NCBI GenBank assembly: GCA_039931435.1
Contig: JBDTRY010000009.1
Span: 1-42,540, forward strand
DNA: 42,540 bases
Direction: 5' to 3'
Source: JBDTRY01 sp039931435
Lineage (GTDB): Bacteria; Acidobacteriota; Thermoanaerobaculia; Gp7-AA8
Shown: in pieces, positions 31,596-40,070 of the stretch
How positions within the stretch are numbered: position 1 is the first letter of the stretch
How the letters are laid out: the number at the start of each line of letters is the position of its first letter
Translations under genes and position numbers: made by a program
The notes under the pieces: model-generated
Databases searched by the model: none
Told to the model about the DNA's origin: nothing
The model's input: only the letters and a program-made list of their open reading frames with translations

Positions 31596-32241
31596 TGTCC
31601 CGCTTTGCCCGCCGCATCCGCGAAAGCTCCTCACGCTCCTGTTGTTCTACTGATCGGAGCACCGACTCGGCGTCGACCTTTCCCGGGTCCTTGTTCGCTC
31701 CTTCCGCAGGCTTCTGCTGCTGGGGCGATTTCTGCCGCTGGTTCGGTTGCTGGCCATTCGGAGATTGCTGCTTCTTCTGTTGTCCGCCGCCGCCCTGCTG
31801 CTGTTGCTGTTGACGCTTTCTCAACTGGGCGATCTCCAGGTTGCGTTTCGCGGCCGGGTCATTCGGCCTCAACCGCAACGATTCGATCAGACTGCGGATG
31901 GCGGGATCGTACTCTTTCGCCTGAAGCTCGCTGCTCCCGCGGTTGTAGAGGGCGCCCGGCTTCAACCCGGGGTCGGCCATCGCCTTCTGGATCGTGACGC
32001 TTCCATGTTGCCGATCTCCCGAGGCCAGCTCGGTGGTACCGAGGTTGAATGCCGTCCTGGCTGATGGATTCAGCTGATCCGCTTTGCTGAACGACTGCAG
32101 TGCCTTCTTGAAGTCCCCTTTTGCAAATGCAGAAAGCCCGCGTGATACCGCAGCACGAGAACTGGTATCACCGAGCAGACGACCTAACGTCCAGCCGCTG
32201 CCGGAAAGAGAAAGGATCAGTATCGCGGCCAGTGCCCTCAT
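31576..32241 (-). CDS. batC: BatC-like TPR protein with Gln-rich tail
   Basis: A 221-aa protein. A short N-terminal hydrophobic signal (MRALAAILILSLSGSGWTLG) precedes two or three TPR hairpins (SRGLSAFAKGDFKKALQSFSKADQLNPSARTAFNLG and LYNRGSSELQAKEYDPAIRSLIESLRLRPNDPAAKRNLE regions). Next come a low-complexity stretch of Gln and Gly (about residues 145-180) and a charged end. TPR plus Gln-rich tail is what BatC and BatE-type proteins look like. It probably scaffolds the two VWA proteins at the membrane. ATG 32241 follows GAGGTGCGGA and overlaps batB by four bases. Confidence 0.88.
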   Translation of the reverse strand: MRALAAILILSLSGSGWTLGRLLGDTSSRAAVSRGLSAFAKGDFKKALQSFSKADQLNPSARTAFNLGTTELASGDRQHGSVTIQKAMADPGLKPGALYNRGSSELQAKEYDPAIRSLIESLRLRPNDPAAKRNLEIAQLRKRQQQQQQGGGGQQKKQQSPNGQQPNQRQKSPQQQKPAEGANKDPGKVDAESVLRSVEQQEREELSRMRRAKRDNEKIGW

Positions 32242-33218
32242 TCCGCACCTCGATGAGCGAATGAGGCCATGAGAAAGAACAGGAATGCCGCCCCCAGCGG
32301 CCACTGGAACCTCTCTGTGGGAAGCCTCACCTCGTGGGTAGAAGTTCCTTTTCCCCGCGGGCTGAGCTCGGCGATCGCTTCGATCGATCGCTCGTCGAAA
32401 GGATTGGAAAAGAACCGGCCGCCTGTGACCTGTGCGATCCGCGACATGACATCGGGGTTCGCCCGCGTGATCACCTCGTCGCCGTTCTCATTTCGAAGAA
32501 ACCCAGGTTGTCCGATTAGCGGAATGCGACCGCCCTGGGTCGTTCCAACGAGGACGGTGACAATCCGGACGTGCCGCTTTGCCGCTTCGCCTGCGGCTTC
32601 CTCGGTGCCCCCACCCTGATTCTCGCCGTCACTGATGAGAATGATATCGGAGTTCTGCCCACCGGCTCTTTCCGTCAGCTTCAACGCTTCGCGAATGCCT
32701 GCGGACATGTCCGAACCGGGCTGGGAAAGCTCTCCCGGACCGAGCGACTGAAGCAGGGTGGTCACGGCCTCCTGATCGGTCGTCAGCGGAGAAATGGTCT
32801 GAGCTACGCCCTCGTAGACTACCAGCGCCACCTTGCCGTTGTGGGAGGCAATGATTCGTTGTGCGATCGCCTTCGCTGCGGAAAGACGCGCCGTTCCGAT
32901 GTCCTCGGCGCCCATACTGTCGGACAGATCGAGCAGGACGATTCTGTTTGCCTGCGACTGTTCGATGGGTACCAGCTGAAACCCGAATCGGGGACCGGCG
33001 ATGGCCGTCACCGTGAAGAGGAGGGCGATTGCCAGAAGCGCCGGTCTCAGGGTTCGGACAGGGTTCGAAACCCCTCGTAGCCTCTCGGAGGCAAAACGTT
33101 CCGCCAGAGACCGCCGCAGTCGTTCCCTGGCCACGAGGAACATAACCGCCGGCGGAAGGGCCGCCAGCAGCCAGAGCCAGCGCCATTCCCGGAAGCTCAG
33201 GCCGGCAATTTCAGCCAT
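32238..33218 (-). CDS. batB: BatB-like VWA membrane protein
   Basis: A 326-aa protein with two N-terminal membrane segments (about 13-30 and 58-75) and one at the end (WPLGAAFLFFLMASF). Between them lies a von Willebrand A domain whose MIDAS motif DLSDS is at 97-101, with a conserved SDG later (ILISDGENQGG). The domain binds a divalent metal and mediates protein contacts. The start lies 22 bases inside batA, and the stop overlaps the BatC-like gene by four bases. It resembles the product of the preceding gene, consistent with the usual duplicated batA/batB arrangement. Confidence 0.92.
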   Translation of the reverse strand: MAEIAGLSFREWRWLWLLAALPPAVMFLVARERLRRSLAERFASERLRGVSNPVRTLRPALLAIALLFTVTAIAGPRFGFQLVPIEQSQANRIVLLDLSDSMGAEDIGTARLSAAKAIAQRIIASHNGKVALVVYEGVAQTISPLTTDQEAVTTLLQSLGPGELSQPGSDMSAGIREALKLTERAGGQNSDIILISDGENQGGGTEEAAGEAAKRHVRIVTVLVGTTQGGRIPLIGQPGFLRNENGDEVITRANPDVMSRIAQVTGGRFFSNPFDERSIEAIAELSPRGKGTSTHEVRLPTERFQWPLGAAFLFFLMASFAHRGAE

Positions 33219-34204
33219 ATCGTTTCTCCGAGAGTGAGGGCAAATGTGAGGAGCGCCAGTCCCGCCGCCAGGGGGAGGACGTAGAGCTCCCGAACGGTCT
33301 GGATCCTGGGTGCGCTCAGCTGCGTTTTTTCCAGACGGTCGATTTTAGTGAGAACGGACTGCATGGCATTCGGATCGACGGCGCGAAAGTAAGCGCCTCC
33401 GGTGCGTGTGGCAATTGCAGAGAGCATTTCTTCGTCGAGATCGGCGCGCATCATTTGATAGACAGTTTCAATCTCGCCTGTGAACCGGTTCTGTACCTTC
33501 ACGGGAATGGGAACGTTGCCTTTGCTTCCCACGCCCACGGTGTAAATCTTGATTCCGTATCGTCGCGCCAGGTCGGCTGCGGTGGCTGGCTCGATCGATC
33601 CGGCGTTATTCACCCCGTCCGTGACGAGGATGATCACCTTGCTCCGCGATGTCGAATTGCGCAGACGGTTCACCGCCGTGGCGATGGCCTGACCGATGGC
33701 GGTTCCGTCGCCGTTCTCGCCCACCTGCGCGTTCGAGAGAATGCCCCGAGCGACATCATGGTCAAACGTAATCGGCACCCGGGTCGCCGCCCGCGAGCCG
33801 AACGTGACGATTCCCAGCCGATCATTCACGCGGCTGTCGATGAAGCGTCCGATCAACTCCTTGGCCACTCCGAACCGGTTCCGCGGCCGAAAATCCTCGG
33901 CAGCCATGCTTCCCGACGAATCGAGGGCCACAACCATGTCAATCCCGTAGCGGTTCTCGGAGACAACCGTGGTCACGTGCTGTGGGCGGGCCATGGCCCC
34001 GATGAAGAGGCAGATGGCAAGAGTCTCCAGAACCAGCGGAAGCCATTCCAGCCGGGTGCGGAGGCTCCTCCGCGGCGACAAAAGGTCGAAGGACGAGAAT
34101 TGAAAGCTGCCGCTCCCGGTCGATCGATCGCGGACGACCAGTGCCACCCGCAGCACGACTGGAATTACAAGCAGAAACCACAGAGGATCGGCGAATCGGC
34201 TCAT
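33197..34204 (-). CDS. batA: BatA-like VWA membrane protein
   Basis: A 335-aa protein with N-terminal membrane segments at about 8-24 and 55-73, a VWA domain with an intact MIDAS (DSSGS at 95-99, VTDG later) and a C-terminal membrane span (LYVLPLAAGLALLTFALTLG). The segment FADPLWFLLVIPVVL is typical of BatA N-termini. It probably works with BatB as a membrane-bound complex controlled by the MoxR ATPase. ATG 34204 overlaps the preceding gene's stop by four bases (ATGA). The longer open frame starting at 34288 would lie deep inside the upstream gene and is rejected. Confidence 0.93.
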   Translation of the reverse strand: MSRFADPLWFLLVIPVVLRVALVVRDRSTGSGSFQFSSFDLLSPRRSLRTRLEWLPLVLETLAICLFIGAMARPQHVTTVVSENRYGIDMVVALDSSGSMAAEDFRPRNRFGVAKELIGRFIDSRVNDRLGIVTFGSRAATRVPITFDHDVARGILSNAQVGENGDGTAIGQAIATAVNRLRNSTSRSKVIILVTDGVNNAGSIEPATAADLARRYGIKIYTVGVGSKGNVPIPVKVQNRFTGEIETVYQMMRADLDEEMLSAIATRTGGAYFRAVDPNAMQSVLTKIDRLEKTQLSAPRIQTVRELYVLPLAAGLALLTFALTLGETIWLKLPA

Positions 34205-34983
34205 GCCGCAGGCTCCTCTTTTTTGGGAATGAGAATACCGCGGGCTTCCTCGACGAATTGCCGGAATCCTGAGACTCGTGAGCCCCATGGAGAAAATTTC
34301 TCCAGATCGGCCGCCGTAAGAATGTGCCTTAGGGATCTCAGTGTGTGCTCGGGGAGGGCGCCGCCAGCCTGACCGAGCAGCTCGAACGTGGTCAGCTCCC
34401 GGCCCCAGCGTTCCTCGACACGCGAGAGATAGCGCCGGCTGGCATCGGCAACGGCAATGAGCAATTGGGGATTATCCGCGGCGTCGCGCAGGGCCTGCAG
34501 CGTTTCGAAAAACTCTTCATCCGGACTGAGACGGCTCGCTTGGACGGACCCGCTCCCCCTGCGGCGGGAAAGAAGAGCGACGCACGCCCACGCTGCCATC
34601 GCCGCAATTGCAGCGGCGGCCAGCGCCACGTCGGCAGCCCGGTTGCGCGGGAGCGGCACCGGCGGGTGCAGAGGTGCGGGCTTGAGCTGGTCGTCTTTTG
34701 CCAGCACCGAGCGGATCGTCACCAGCGGTCCTCGCACGCGCTCACGCTTTTCCGACGGTCCGCTCACCATTCCTTCCGGGATGAATTTTCCGGTTTGGAA
34801 TGCGCGTACGACGAAGGACCGATCTCCGGAGGAAACGATCTCGAAATCGGGAGACGGCCGCAGTGTGAGCCTCTGTCCCGGCGCGAGCTGGTACTCGAGA
34901 GTGATGGGATCACCGACAGAAGGCGAAGCCGGGTGCTGGCGAACCGAGAGCGTCGTCAGGAGGATAGTAAGAAGGAGCGTCAT
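34201..34983 (-). CDS. Membrane protein of the Bat operon (DUF4381-like position)
   Basis: A 260-aa protein between DUF58 and batA. A short N-terminal signal precedes a beta-rich extracytoplasmic domain (residues about 20-95, with PSVGDPITLEYQLAPGQRL). A membrane span follows at about 115-140 (AADVALAAAAIAAMAAWACVALL), then a helical cytosolic domain (DEEFFETLQALRDAADNPQLLIAVADASRRYL). The place in the operon is where a DUF4381-type protein often sits, and the cytosolic helices resemble that family, but the extracytoplasmic part looks more like a shortened BatD. Assignment to either is uncertain. It overlaps both neighbours by four bases (ATGA), so it is tightly coupled to them. Confidence 0.82.
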   Translation of the reverse strand: MTLLLTILLTTLSVRQHPASPSVGDPITLEYQLAPGQRLTLRPSPDFEIVSSGDRSFVVRAFQTGKFIPEGMVSGPSEKRERVRGPLVTIRSVLAKDDQLKPAPLHPPVPLPRNRAADVALAAAAIAAMAAWACVALLSRRRGSGSVQASRLSPDEEFFETLQALRDAADNPQLLIAVADASRRYLSRVEERWGRELTTFELLGQAGGALPEHTLRSLRHILTAADLEKFSPWGSRVSGFRQFVEEARGILIPKKEEPAA

Positions 34984-35882
34984 CGTCTTCTCATCACCCT
35001 CTCCTGAAAAAACTTCAGGAGTGTCCGATCGTAGGGTGCCGAGGTCGAGATCCGGACGAGATCCACACCGCTCCGCCTCATCAGCTGGACGAGTGAGCGT
35101 TCCACCGCCACGCTGCGCCTTCCGATGTCCGCCTCCCCGGCGGTGATCATGCGACGCTGGCCGGTTTCACTGTCGGTGAGCCATATCAGTCCCGTTTTCG
35201 GGAATCGTTGTTCGCGGGGATCCCGGATGCTGAGGGCAATGACGTCGTGCCGCTGCGAAATGCGGCGCAGTGGCCTTTCGATCTCAGGGGCCAGAAAATC
35301 CGAGATGACGATGACCACGCTGCGCTTTGTGGCCACTCGCTCCACAAAACGAACGGCCTCCGGGAAGTTCGTCTCGCCGCCTCCGGAATTGCCTGCCAGC
35401 AACGCGGAACGAACCAGCGTCTGCACGTGCATCCTGCCGCGGCGCGGCGGAACATAGGTCCGCACCTTGTCGTCGAAGAGCAGCAGTCCGACGCGATCGC
35501 TGTTCTGCACGGCCGAGAACGCCAGCACAGCCGTCAGTTCGCTGGCCAGGTCCAACTTGGTCTTGTCCAGCGAGCCGAAATGCATGGACCCCGAGACGTC
35601 CACGGCCACGAGAATTGTCAGGTCACGCTCCTCGATGAATTGCTTAACGTGAGGGATGCCGCTCCGGGCGGTCACGTTCCAGTCGATCGTGCGAATGTCA
35701 TCGCCCGGCTGGTACTCCCGCACCTGCGCGAACTCGATCCCCTGTCCGTGAAAGGCCGCATGATAGTCCCCCGCAAACCCGAGACGAATCAGGCGCGAGG
35801 TAACAATCTCCAGCTCGTCGATCCGCCGCGAAACCGGCTTCGAGGAGAACTTCGCTCTTCTGCCGAACGAAAGGAATCTCAT
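34980..35882 (-). CDS. DUF58 (VWA-like) protein of the MoxR/Bat system
   Basis: A 300-aa cytosolic protein. The hallmark VREYQPGDDIRTIDWNVTAR lies at 54-73, followed by a VWA-like domain with DVSGS at 95-99 and a later SDF motif (VVIVISDFLAPE). DUF58 proteins are the usual direct neighbours of MoxR AAA ATPases and are thought to be their partners or adaptors. The ATG follows directly after the TAA of moxR with no gap, and the stop overlaps the next gene by four bases. Confidence 0.94.
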   Translation of the reverse strand: MRFLSFGRRAKFSSKPVSRRIDELEIVTSRLIRLGFAGDYHAAFHGQGIEFAQVREYQPGDDIRTIDWNVTARSGIPHVKQFIEERDLTILVAVDVSGSMHFGSLDKTKLDLASELTAVLAFSAVQNSDRVGLLLFDDKVRTYVPPRRGRMHVQTLVRSALLAGNSGGGETNFPEAVRFVERVATKRSVVIVISDFLAPEIERPLRRISQRHDVIALSIRDPREQRFPKTGLIWLTDSETGQRRMITAGEADIGRRSVAVERSLVQLMRRSGVDLVRISTSAPYDRTLLKFFQERVMRRR

Positions 35883-36878
35883 TTATGGAACGGCGACCGC
35901 CCTCAGAATCTGGTCGATGATCTGATCGGCGGAGACCTTCTCGGCCGCCGCCTCGTAGCTGAGTAGAAGCCTGTGGCGAAGCACGTCGTGGGCGATCTGC
36001 TTGACGTCGTCCGGAATGACGAAAGGCCTGCCCTGCAGAAAAGCGTACCCTTTGGCGACGTGAGCAAAGGCCAGAGTGGCTCTGGGTGATGCTCCGAATT
36101 CGATCTGCTGAGCGAGTGCCTGCAGTCCGTAGTCGGCCGGCTGGCGCGTGGCCGTCACCAGATCGACGATGTACCGGGCGATGCGCTCGTCGAGATGGAC
36201 CGTGGCAGTCAGGCGTGAGAGCTTGTCGATGGCCTCCAGGGAAAGGACGCGCCGCACCGGTGGCAGCGACTGGACCGGGTTGAGGTACAGGCCGAGAATC
36301 CGTGTCTCTTCCTCTTTCCGTGGATAGCCGACGAGCACCTTCATGATGAAGCGGTCTACCTGCGCCTCCGGCAGAGCGTAGGTTCCCTCGTGCTCGATGG
36401 GATTCTGCGTGGCGATGACCACGAACGGCTCCGGAAGTGGATACGAGGTTTCCCCGATCGTCACCTGGCGTTCCTGCATGGCCTCGAGCAGAGCGCTCTG
36501 TACCTTGGCCGGCGCCCGGTTGATTTCGTCTGCCAGAAGGAGATTGGCAAAGATCGGCCCGAAGCGGGCGTTGAATGTGCCGCCACGCGGGTCGAAGATG
36601 AGCGTCCCCGTAATATCAGCAGGGAGCAGATCAGGCGTAAATTGAACCCGTTTGAAGGTGGCCTCGATGGCCGCAGCCATAGTCTTCACCAGCAGCGTCT
36701 TGGCCAGCCCCGGTACGCCCTCGACGAGAACATGCCCGCGGGTGAGAAGGGCGATGATCAGCCGATCGACGAGAATCTCCTGCCCCACTACGAACTGTCC
36801 GACCTCGCGCCTGAGCGTAGTGAGAACTTCGTGGGCGGCGGCGATCTGGTCAGAAACGACCTGTTCGTCCGCGGGCAT
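35883..36878 (-). CDS. MoxR family AAA+ ATPase
   Basis: A 331-aa AAA+ ATPase. Walker A is GVPGLAKT at 54-61, Walker B is LLADEINRAP, and the sensor 1 region is VVIATQNPIEHEGTYALPEAQVDRF, all standard for MoxR. The C-terminal lid holds ASPRATLAF. MoxR proteins act as chaperone-like remodelers for the VWA proteins encoded beside them. The ATG at 36878 shares its first base with the TGA of the thioredoxin gene; a TTG one codon earlier is also possible. It abuts the DUF58 gene without a gap. Confidence 0.96.
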   Translation of the reverse strand: MPADEQVVSDQIAAAHEVLTTLRREVGQFVVGQEILVDRLIIALLTRGHVLVEGVPGLAKTLLVKTMAAAIEATFKRVQFTPDLLPADITGTLIFDPRGGTFNARFGPIFANLLLADEINRAPAKVQSALLEAMQERQVTIGETSYPLPEPFVVIATQNPIEHEGTYALPEAQVDRFIMKVLVGYPRKEEETRILGLYLNPVQSLPPVRRVLSLEAIDKLSRLTATVHLDERIARYIVDLVTATRQPADYGLQALAQQIEFGASPRATLAFAHVAKGYAFLQGRPFVIPDDVKQIAHDVLRHRLLLSYEAAAEKVSADQIIDQILRAVAVP

Positions 36879-37195
36879 CAAAGCGCCCCCACGTACGGCT
36901 GCAGTTTCTTGCGGAGATTTCCTTCGCTGATCATTCCCACCACCCGCTCCACGACCTTGCCGTCCTGGAAAAGAACCATTGTGGGGACGCTCATCACTCC
37001 GTGCCTGGCGGCCACGGACGGCGACTGATCGATGTCGACGCTTACAATGGACAGGCGTTCTCCGGCCTGGCCCGCAAAGCGGTCCAGTATAGGCAGGAGA
37101 GTCTTACACGGTCCGCACCACTCCGCGCCGAACTCCACCAGGACGAGCCCTTTCGCCAGCAATGCGTCGATATTGTTCTCATTCACTTCAATCAT
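36878..37195 (-). CDS. trxA: Thioredoxin, first gene of the Bat operon
   Basis: A 105-aa thioredoxin with the complete active site WCGPC at residues 26-30, the cis-Pro loop SVPTM and the usual FQDGKVVERVVG end. It has no signal peptide, so it should be a cytosolic dithiol reductant. GGAGG precedes the ATG at 37195. Its stop codon overlaps the moxR start by one base, which places it as the first cistron of the MoxR/Bat operon rather than as a stand-alone gene. The symbol reflects the family only; this may not be the main cellular thioredoxin. It is divergent from rsmA. Confidence 0.95.
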   Translation of the reverse strand: MIEVNENNIDALLAKGLVLVEFGAEWCGPCKTLLPILDRFAGQAGERLSIVSVDIDQSPSVAARHGVMSVPTMVLFQDGKVVERVVGMISEGNLRKKLQPYVGAL

Positions 37196-37252
37196 CGATC
37201 CTCCATCTGAGCGTGCGAACCAAATCCGGATGCCCTAGAGCGGCGGGACTAC

Positions 37253-37280
37253 TTGCTGAAACTGCCGCCTCTGAGACAAT
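37253..37280 (+). promoter_or_regulatory. Weak candidate promoter for rsmA
   Basis: TTGCTG at 37253-37258 and GACAAT at 37275-37280 are separated by 16 bp. Both match the consensus only in part. Confidence 0.25.
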
Positions 37281-37317
37281 CATTCCGGGAAGGGGCCAAC
37301 ATTCGGAAACCATCATC

Positions 37318-37380
37318 ATGGCAAAACAACGAAATGCGCGGGCGCATCGGGCAACAGGTTCGGAAAGGGAGAACCCGTGA
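37318..37380 (+). CDS. Possible 20-codon leader ORF overlapping rsmA
   Basis: An ATG at 37318 opens a 20-residue basic peptide (MAKQRNARAHRATGSERENP) whose TGA at 37378-37380 overlaps the rsmA GTG as GTGA. There is no ribosome site at its ATG, so translation is doubtful. The composition and overlap are suggestive but could be chance. Confidence 0.2.
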   Translation: MAKQRNARAHRATGSERENP

Positions 37381-38204
37381 GGCGGCAAGGGCCTGATCAG
37401 CCACACAGGCCAAAGCGATCTCTGGGGCAGAATTTTCTCCGGAACGATACCGCTGCGGAGCGCATCGTGGCGGCGCTGGAGCCCGACCCCGAGGACCTCA
37501 TTCTCGAGATAGGGCCGGGGGAAGGCGTACTCACCGGCCGCCTTCTGCGCAAACCGAACGAAGTGATGGCCATCGAGATTGATCGCAGCCTCGCGGAACA
37601 GCTTCGCGTCCGCTACGAGGATTCGCGCCTCTTCGTCATCGAAGGGGACGCCACCGACTACCCGCTCCCCGAACGAACATTTCGCGCTGTGGGAAACCTA
37701 CCGTACAACGCCGGCACCCCGATCGTGAAGCGGATCGTCGCCAGCCCGTTCTGCCGCCGTGCCGTGTTCATGCTGCAGAAGGAGGTGGCCGACAGAATCG
37801 TGGCTGATCCCGGGACGGGCGCGTACGGTTATCTCACTGTGCATGCGCAACTGCTGGCCAGCGTGCGCATCCTTCTGACGCTCAACCCGGGCTCATTTTT
37901 TCCCGCACCCAGGGTCAGGAGTTCGGTGGTAGTTTTCGACCCGCGTCCCCTGCGCTTGCAGAGCGATGCTGCTGCCGTTGTGGCTCTGGCTTCAGTATCG
38001 TTCCAGATGAGGCGAAAAACGCTGGTGAATAATCTATCAGGTTACCGCGATCTGACGCGTCAGAGGACACTGGAGCTTCTCGGGCAGGCGCGATTGGCGG
38101 CAGACATCAGGGCCGAGCAGCTATCGATCGAGGATTTCGACCGGCTGGCATTCCTCATCGAACAGGACGCGTCCGACCCCCGCCACCACCCGCCGAACCC
38201 GTAA
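37377..38204 (+). CDS. rsmA: 16S rRNA adenine dimethyltransferase RsmA (KsgA)
   Basis: A 275-aa protein with all RsmA landmarks: KRSLGQNFLRN at the N-terminus, the AdoMet-binding EIGPGEG at 44-50, the acidic end of the next strand (AIEID), and the catalytic NLPY at 107-110. It dimethylates two adjacent adenines near the 3' end of 16S rRNA. The start is GTG 37377 after AAGGGAGA. It is divergent from the thioredoxin/Bat operon. Its last 50 bp overlap the 3' end of the metalloprotease gene on the other strand. Confidence 0.96.
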   Translation: MRRQGPDQPHRPKRSLGQNFLRNDTAAERIVAALEPDPEDLILEIGPGEGVLTGRLLRKPNEVMAIEIDRSLAEQLRVRYEDSRLFVIEGDATDYPLPERTFRAVGNLPYNAGTPIVKRIVASPFCRRAVFMLQKEVADRIVADPGTGAYGYLTVHAQLLASVRILLTLNPGSFFPAPRVRSSVVVFDPRPLRLQSDAAAVVALASVSFQMRRKTLVNNLSGYRDLTRQRTLELLGQARLAADIRAEQLSIEDFDRLAFLIEQDASDPRHHPPNP

Positions 38205-39447
38205 CGCGCAGACCACCCGTCAACGCCGCTTCTTCATTTCCACTGCTCACCAGGAGCACAACCGAACCGGACTGGATATCGGGCGCAACTTTGAACGTGG
38301 CCCAGACATAGTTCGGCCCGTACTGAAATTCTGAAACGCGCTGCACCTTGGGGTTGAGAGGACGAAACTCCGTCATGCCGCCGACCATGCCGTCGCCTCC
38401 GACGGCAATGGCAATCGTCTGTCCGGCAGAGACGCTGACGGCCGTGGATCCGAGCTGGATGGCGTTGCCGGCCGGCGGAAAACTTCCGATCCATTTCGGA
38501 TTCAAAGTCGTCGGGGAATCTCCCCGCAAAGCCACATTCTCGTAGACGCCTCCAGACGTGACACTGATCGTCTGCGAAGCGAGAAATTCGGTCCGAAAGG
38601 GTTTATCAGCGGCCGTTTGCCAGAGCCCCGAGAGATTCCCCGGGCTGACCGGGCCGTCAAGGGGCTCTACGTAGAGTGAGTAGGTACCGGGCGGAAGTCC
38701 GGCGAGCTCGTATGATCCATCCGTCTTGCTCAAACAACTGCTGACCGGCGCCCCAGTAGAATCGTAGGCTACAACTTGTGCACCGAAAATCGGCCCGGTG
38801 CTTCCCGAAACGGATCCTCTTATAACGGCCGTGCTGGCCGCGAAACCGTCGCCGGGATAAAGCGAAGCGATGGCGATGCGATCGTCCATATCCAGATCGG
38901 CAACTCCATTCGGCGATACGAACGGATACATCGTGGCAGAAACAACTCCCGAGTGATCAAGGCCGAGCAGATGCCCGATTTCGTGTTCGACAAGTCCGTC
39001 CAGCTTCTGCATGTCTGCGGCCGCAGAGGCGTCGATCTGAATATCCGCCTCGCGCAACGTTCCCGCGTTGTCGAACCAGGTCGTGGTGTAGGCAATGAAT
39101 CCGCTGTTGGCGAAAAGATCGGAGCTGACACTGATGCTGTTCACTCCATCCTCGCCGGCTCTGGCGGCAGAAACTCCGTCGGCGCGAAAGCGAACGTAAG
39201 AGTCCGGAACCGAGGCCCATTTCTGAAATGCGCGATCGATCGACGGCTGTCCATCGGGAAGCATCGTTGCGGCGCTGGGATCAATCCTGTAGGGAATGGG
39301 GAACGATGCTTTCGGCCAGAAAAGAGACGTAGGAGTCGAGGACGTGGCGCTGGGGTCAGGCTTGATGAGATAAGTCAGGCGCGTCGAGGCCGAAAGCGCG
39401 ACCGGCAGGAGAGTCACAAGAATCAGCGCTGGCGCTAGTTTTCGCAT
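38155..39447 (-). CDS. Secreted matrixin-like zinc metalloprotease with carboxypeptidase-regulatory-like domain
   Basis: A 430-aa exported protein with a signal peptide (LAPALILVTLLPVALSAS). The catalytic domain carries HEIGHLLGLDH at 155-165, the full zinc-binding HExxHxxGxxH, and the Met-turn SATMYP with Met173, so it is a metzincin of the matrixin type and appears active. Around residues 205-270 there is a carboxypeptidase-regulatory-like beta domain (GSVSGSTGPIFGAQVVAYDSTGAPV, then GSYELAGLPPGTYSLYVEP). The C-terminal third is beta-rich and ends in a Gly run. No propeptide cysteine switch is visible. ATG 39447 is preferred over 39459. The 3' end overlaps rsmA tail-to-tail by 50 bp. Confidence 0.9.
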   Translation of the reverse strand: MRKLAPALILVTLLPVALSASTRLTYLIKPDPSATSSTPTSLFWPKASFPIPYRIDPSAATMLPDGQPSIDRAFQKWASVPDSYVRFRADGVSAARAGEDGVNSISVSSDLFANSGFIAYTTTWFDNAGTLREADIQIDASAAADMQKLDGLVEHEIGHLLGLDHSGVVSATMYPFVSPNGVADLDMDDRIAIASLYPGDGFAASTAVIRGSVSGSTGPIFGAQVVAYDSTGAPVSSCLSKTDGSYELAGLPPGTYSLYVEPLDGPVSPGNLSGLWQTAADKPFRTEFLASQTISVTSGGVYENVALRGDSPTTLNPKWIGSFPPAGNAIQLGSTAVSVSAGQTIAIAVGGDGMVGGMTEFRPLNPKVQRVSEFQYGPNYVWATFKVAPDIQSGSVVLLVSSGNEEAALTGGLRVTGSAGGGGGRTRPVR

Positions 39448-39603
39448 TGTGAGAGTCACTCGTGAATGCAGATCATCAAAATTGCTGTGCCGACCTGGAC
39501 TGACCGAGAATACTTGAGCAATCCAGATGCCATGAATAACATAGCTACCGGCGCCGGAAATGCCAGCCGTTGCAATATTTATCAGCTATGACCAGAAACC
39601 GAG

Positions 39604-39978
39604 TCAGACCACGGCGATCATCTCGATCTCGATGAGGGCGTCCATGGGCAGTCTTGCCGCTTCCACCGTGCTCCGGGCCGGCTTGTGGTCGCCAAAGTAC
39701 TCGGCATAGACGGCGTTCATCTTCTGAAAATCGCCGAAATCCTTCAGGAAGACGGTCGTTTTGACGACGTTGGCGAAGGTGGCTCCTCCGCTTTCGAGAA
39801 CCGCCTTCAGATTCTCGAAGACCCGACGCGTCATGGTCTCGAAGTCCCCTTCGACGAGTTTCGACGTTGCCGGATCGAGCGGAATCTGGCCTGAGGTGAA
39901 CATCATTCCGGCAACTTTGACCGCCTGAGAATATGGCCCGATGGCGCGGGGCGCCTTTTCTGTGGAGCAGTAATTCAT
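39604..39978 (-). CDS. RidA family enamine/imine deaminase
   Basis: A 124-aa protein with the RidA pattern: KAPRAIGPYSQAVKVAGMMFTSGQIPLDP, VFENLKAVLESGGATFANVVKTTVFL, and the C-terminal ARSTVEAARLPMDALIEIEMIAV with the conserved Arg that binds substrate carboxylates. RidA proteins form trimers and remove reactive enamine/imine intermediates such as 2-aminoacrylate. ATG 39978 follows AGGAGAG. On its strand a TATACT box lies at 40011-40016, a likely promoter. It is divergent from the TPR membrane protein gene. Confidence 0.94.
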   Translation of the reverse strand: MNYCSTEKAPRAIGPYSQAVKVAGMMFTSGQIPLDPATSKLVEGDFETMTRRVFENLKAVLESGGATFANVVKTTVFLKDFGDFQKMNAVYAEYFGDHKPARSTVEAARLPMDALIEIEMIAVV

Positions 39979-40010
39979 GACGGATCTCTCCTTCACAGGA
40001 TCTGGGGCGG

Positions 40011-40016
40011 AGTATA
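40011..40016 (-). promoter_or_regulatory. Candidate -10 box for the RidA gene
   Basis: TATACT on the minus strand would start transcription about 26 bp before the RidA ATG at 39978. The -35 region is not convincing. Confidence 0.4.
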
Positions 40017-40038
40017 TCGCGGGCTGAATGCTGAGTCT

Positions 40039-40048
40039 TTGCTATAAT
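40039..40048 (+). promoter_or_regulatory. Extended -10 promoter of the TPR membrane protein gene
   Basis: A perfect TATAAT at 40043-40048 is preceded by TGC, the extended -10 motif, which often compensates for a missing -35 box. Transcription would start near 40055 and give a leader of about 16 bases before ATG 40071, just enough for the GGGTGG ribosome site. Confidence 0.6.
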
Positions 40049-40070
40049 TTCCGACGCGAAGGGTGGATTG

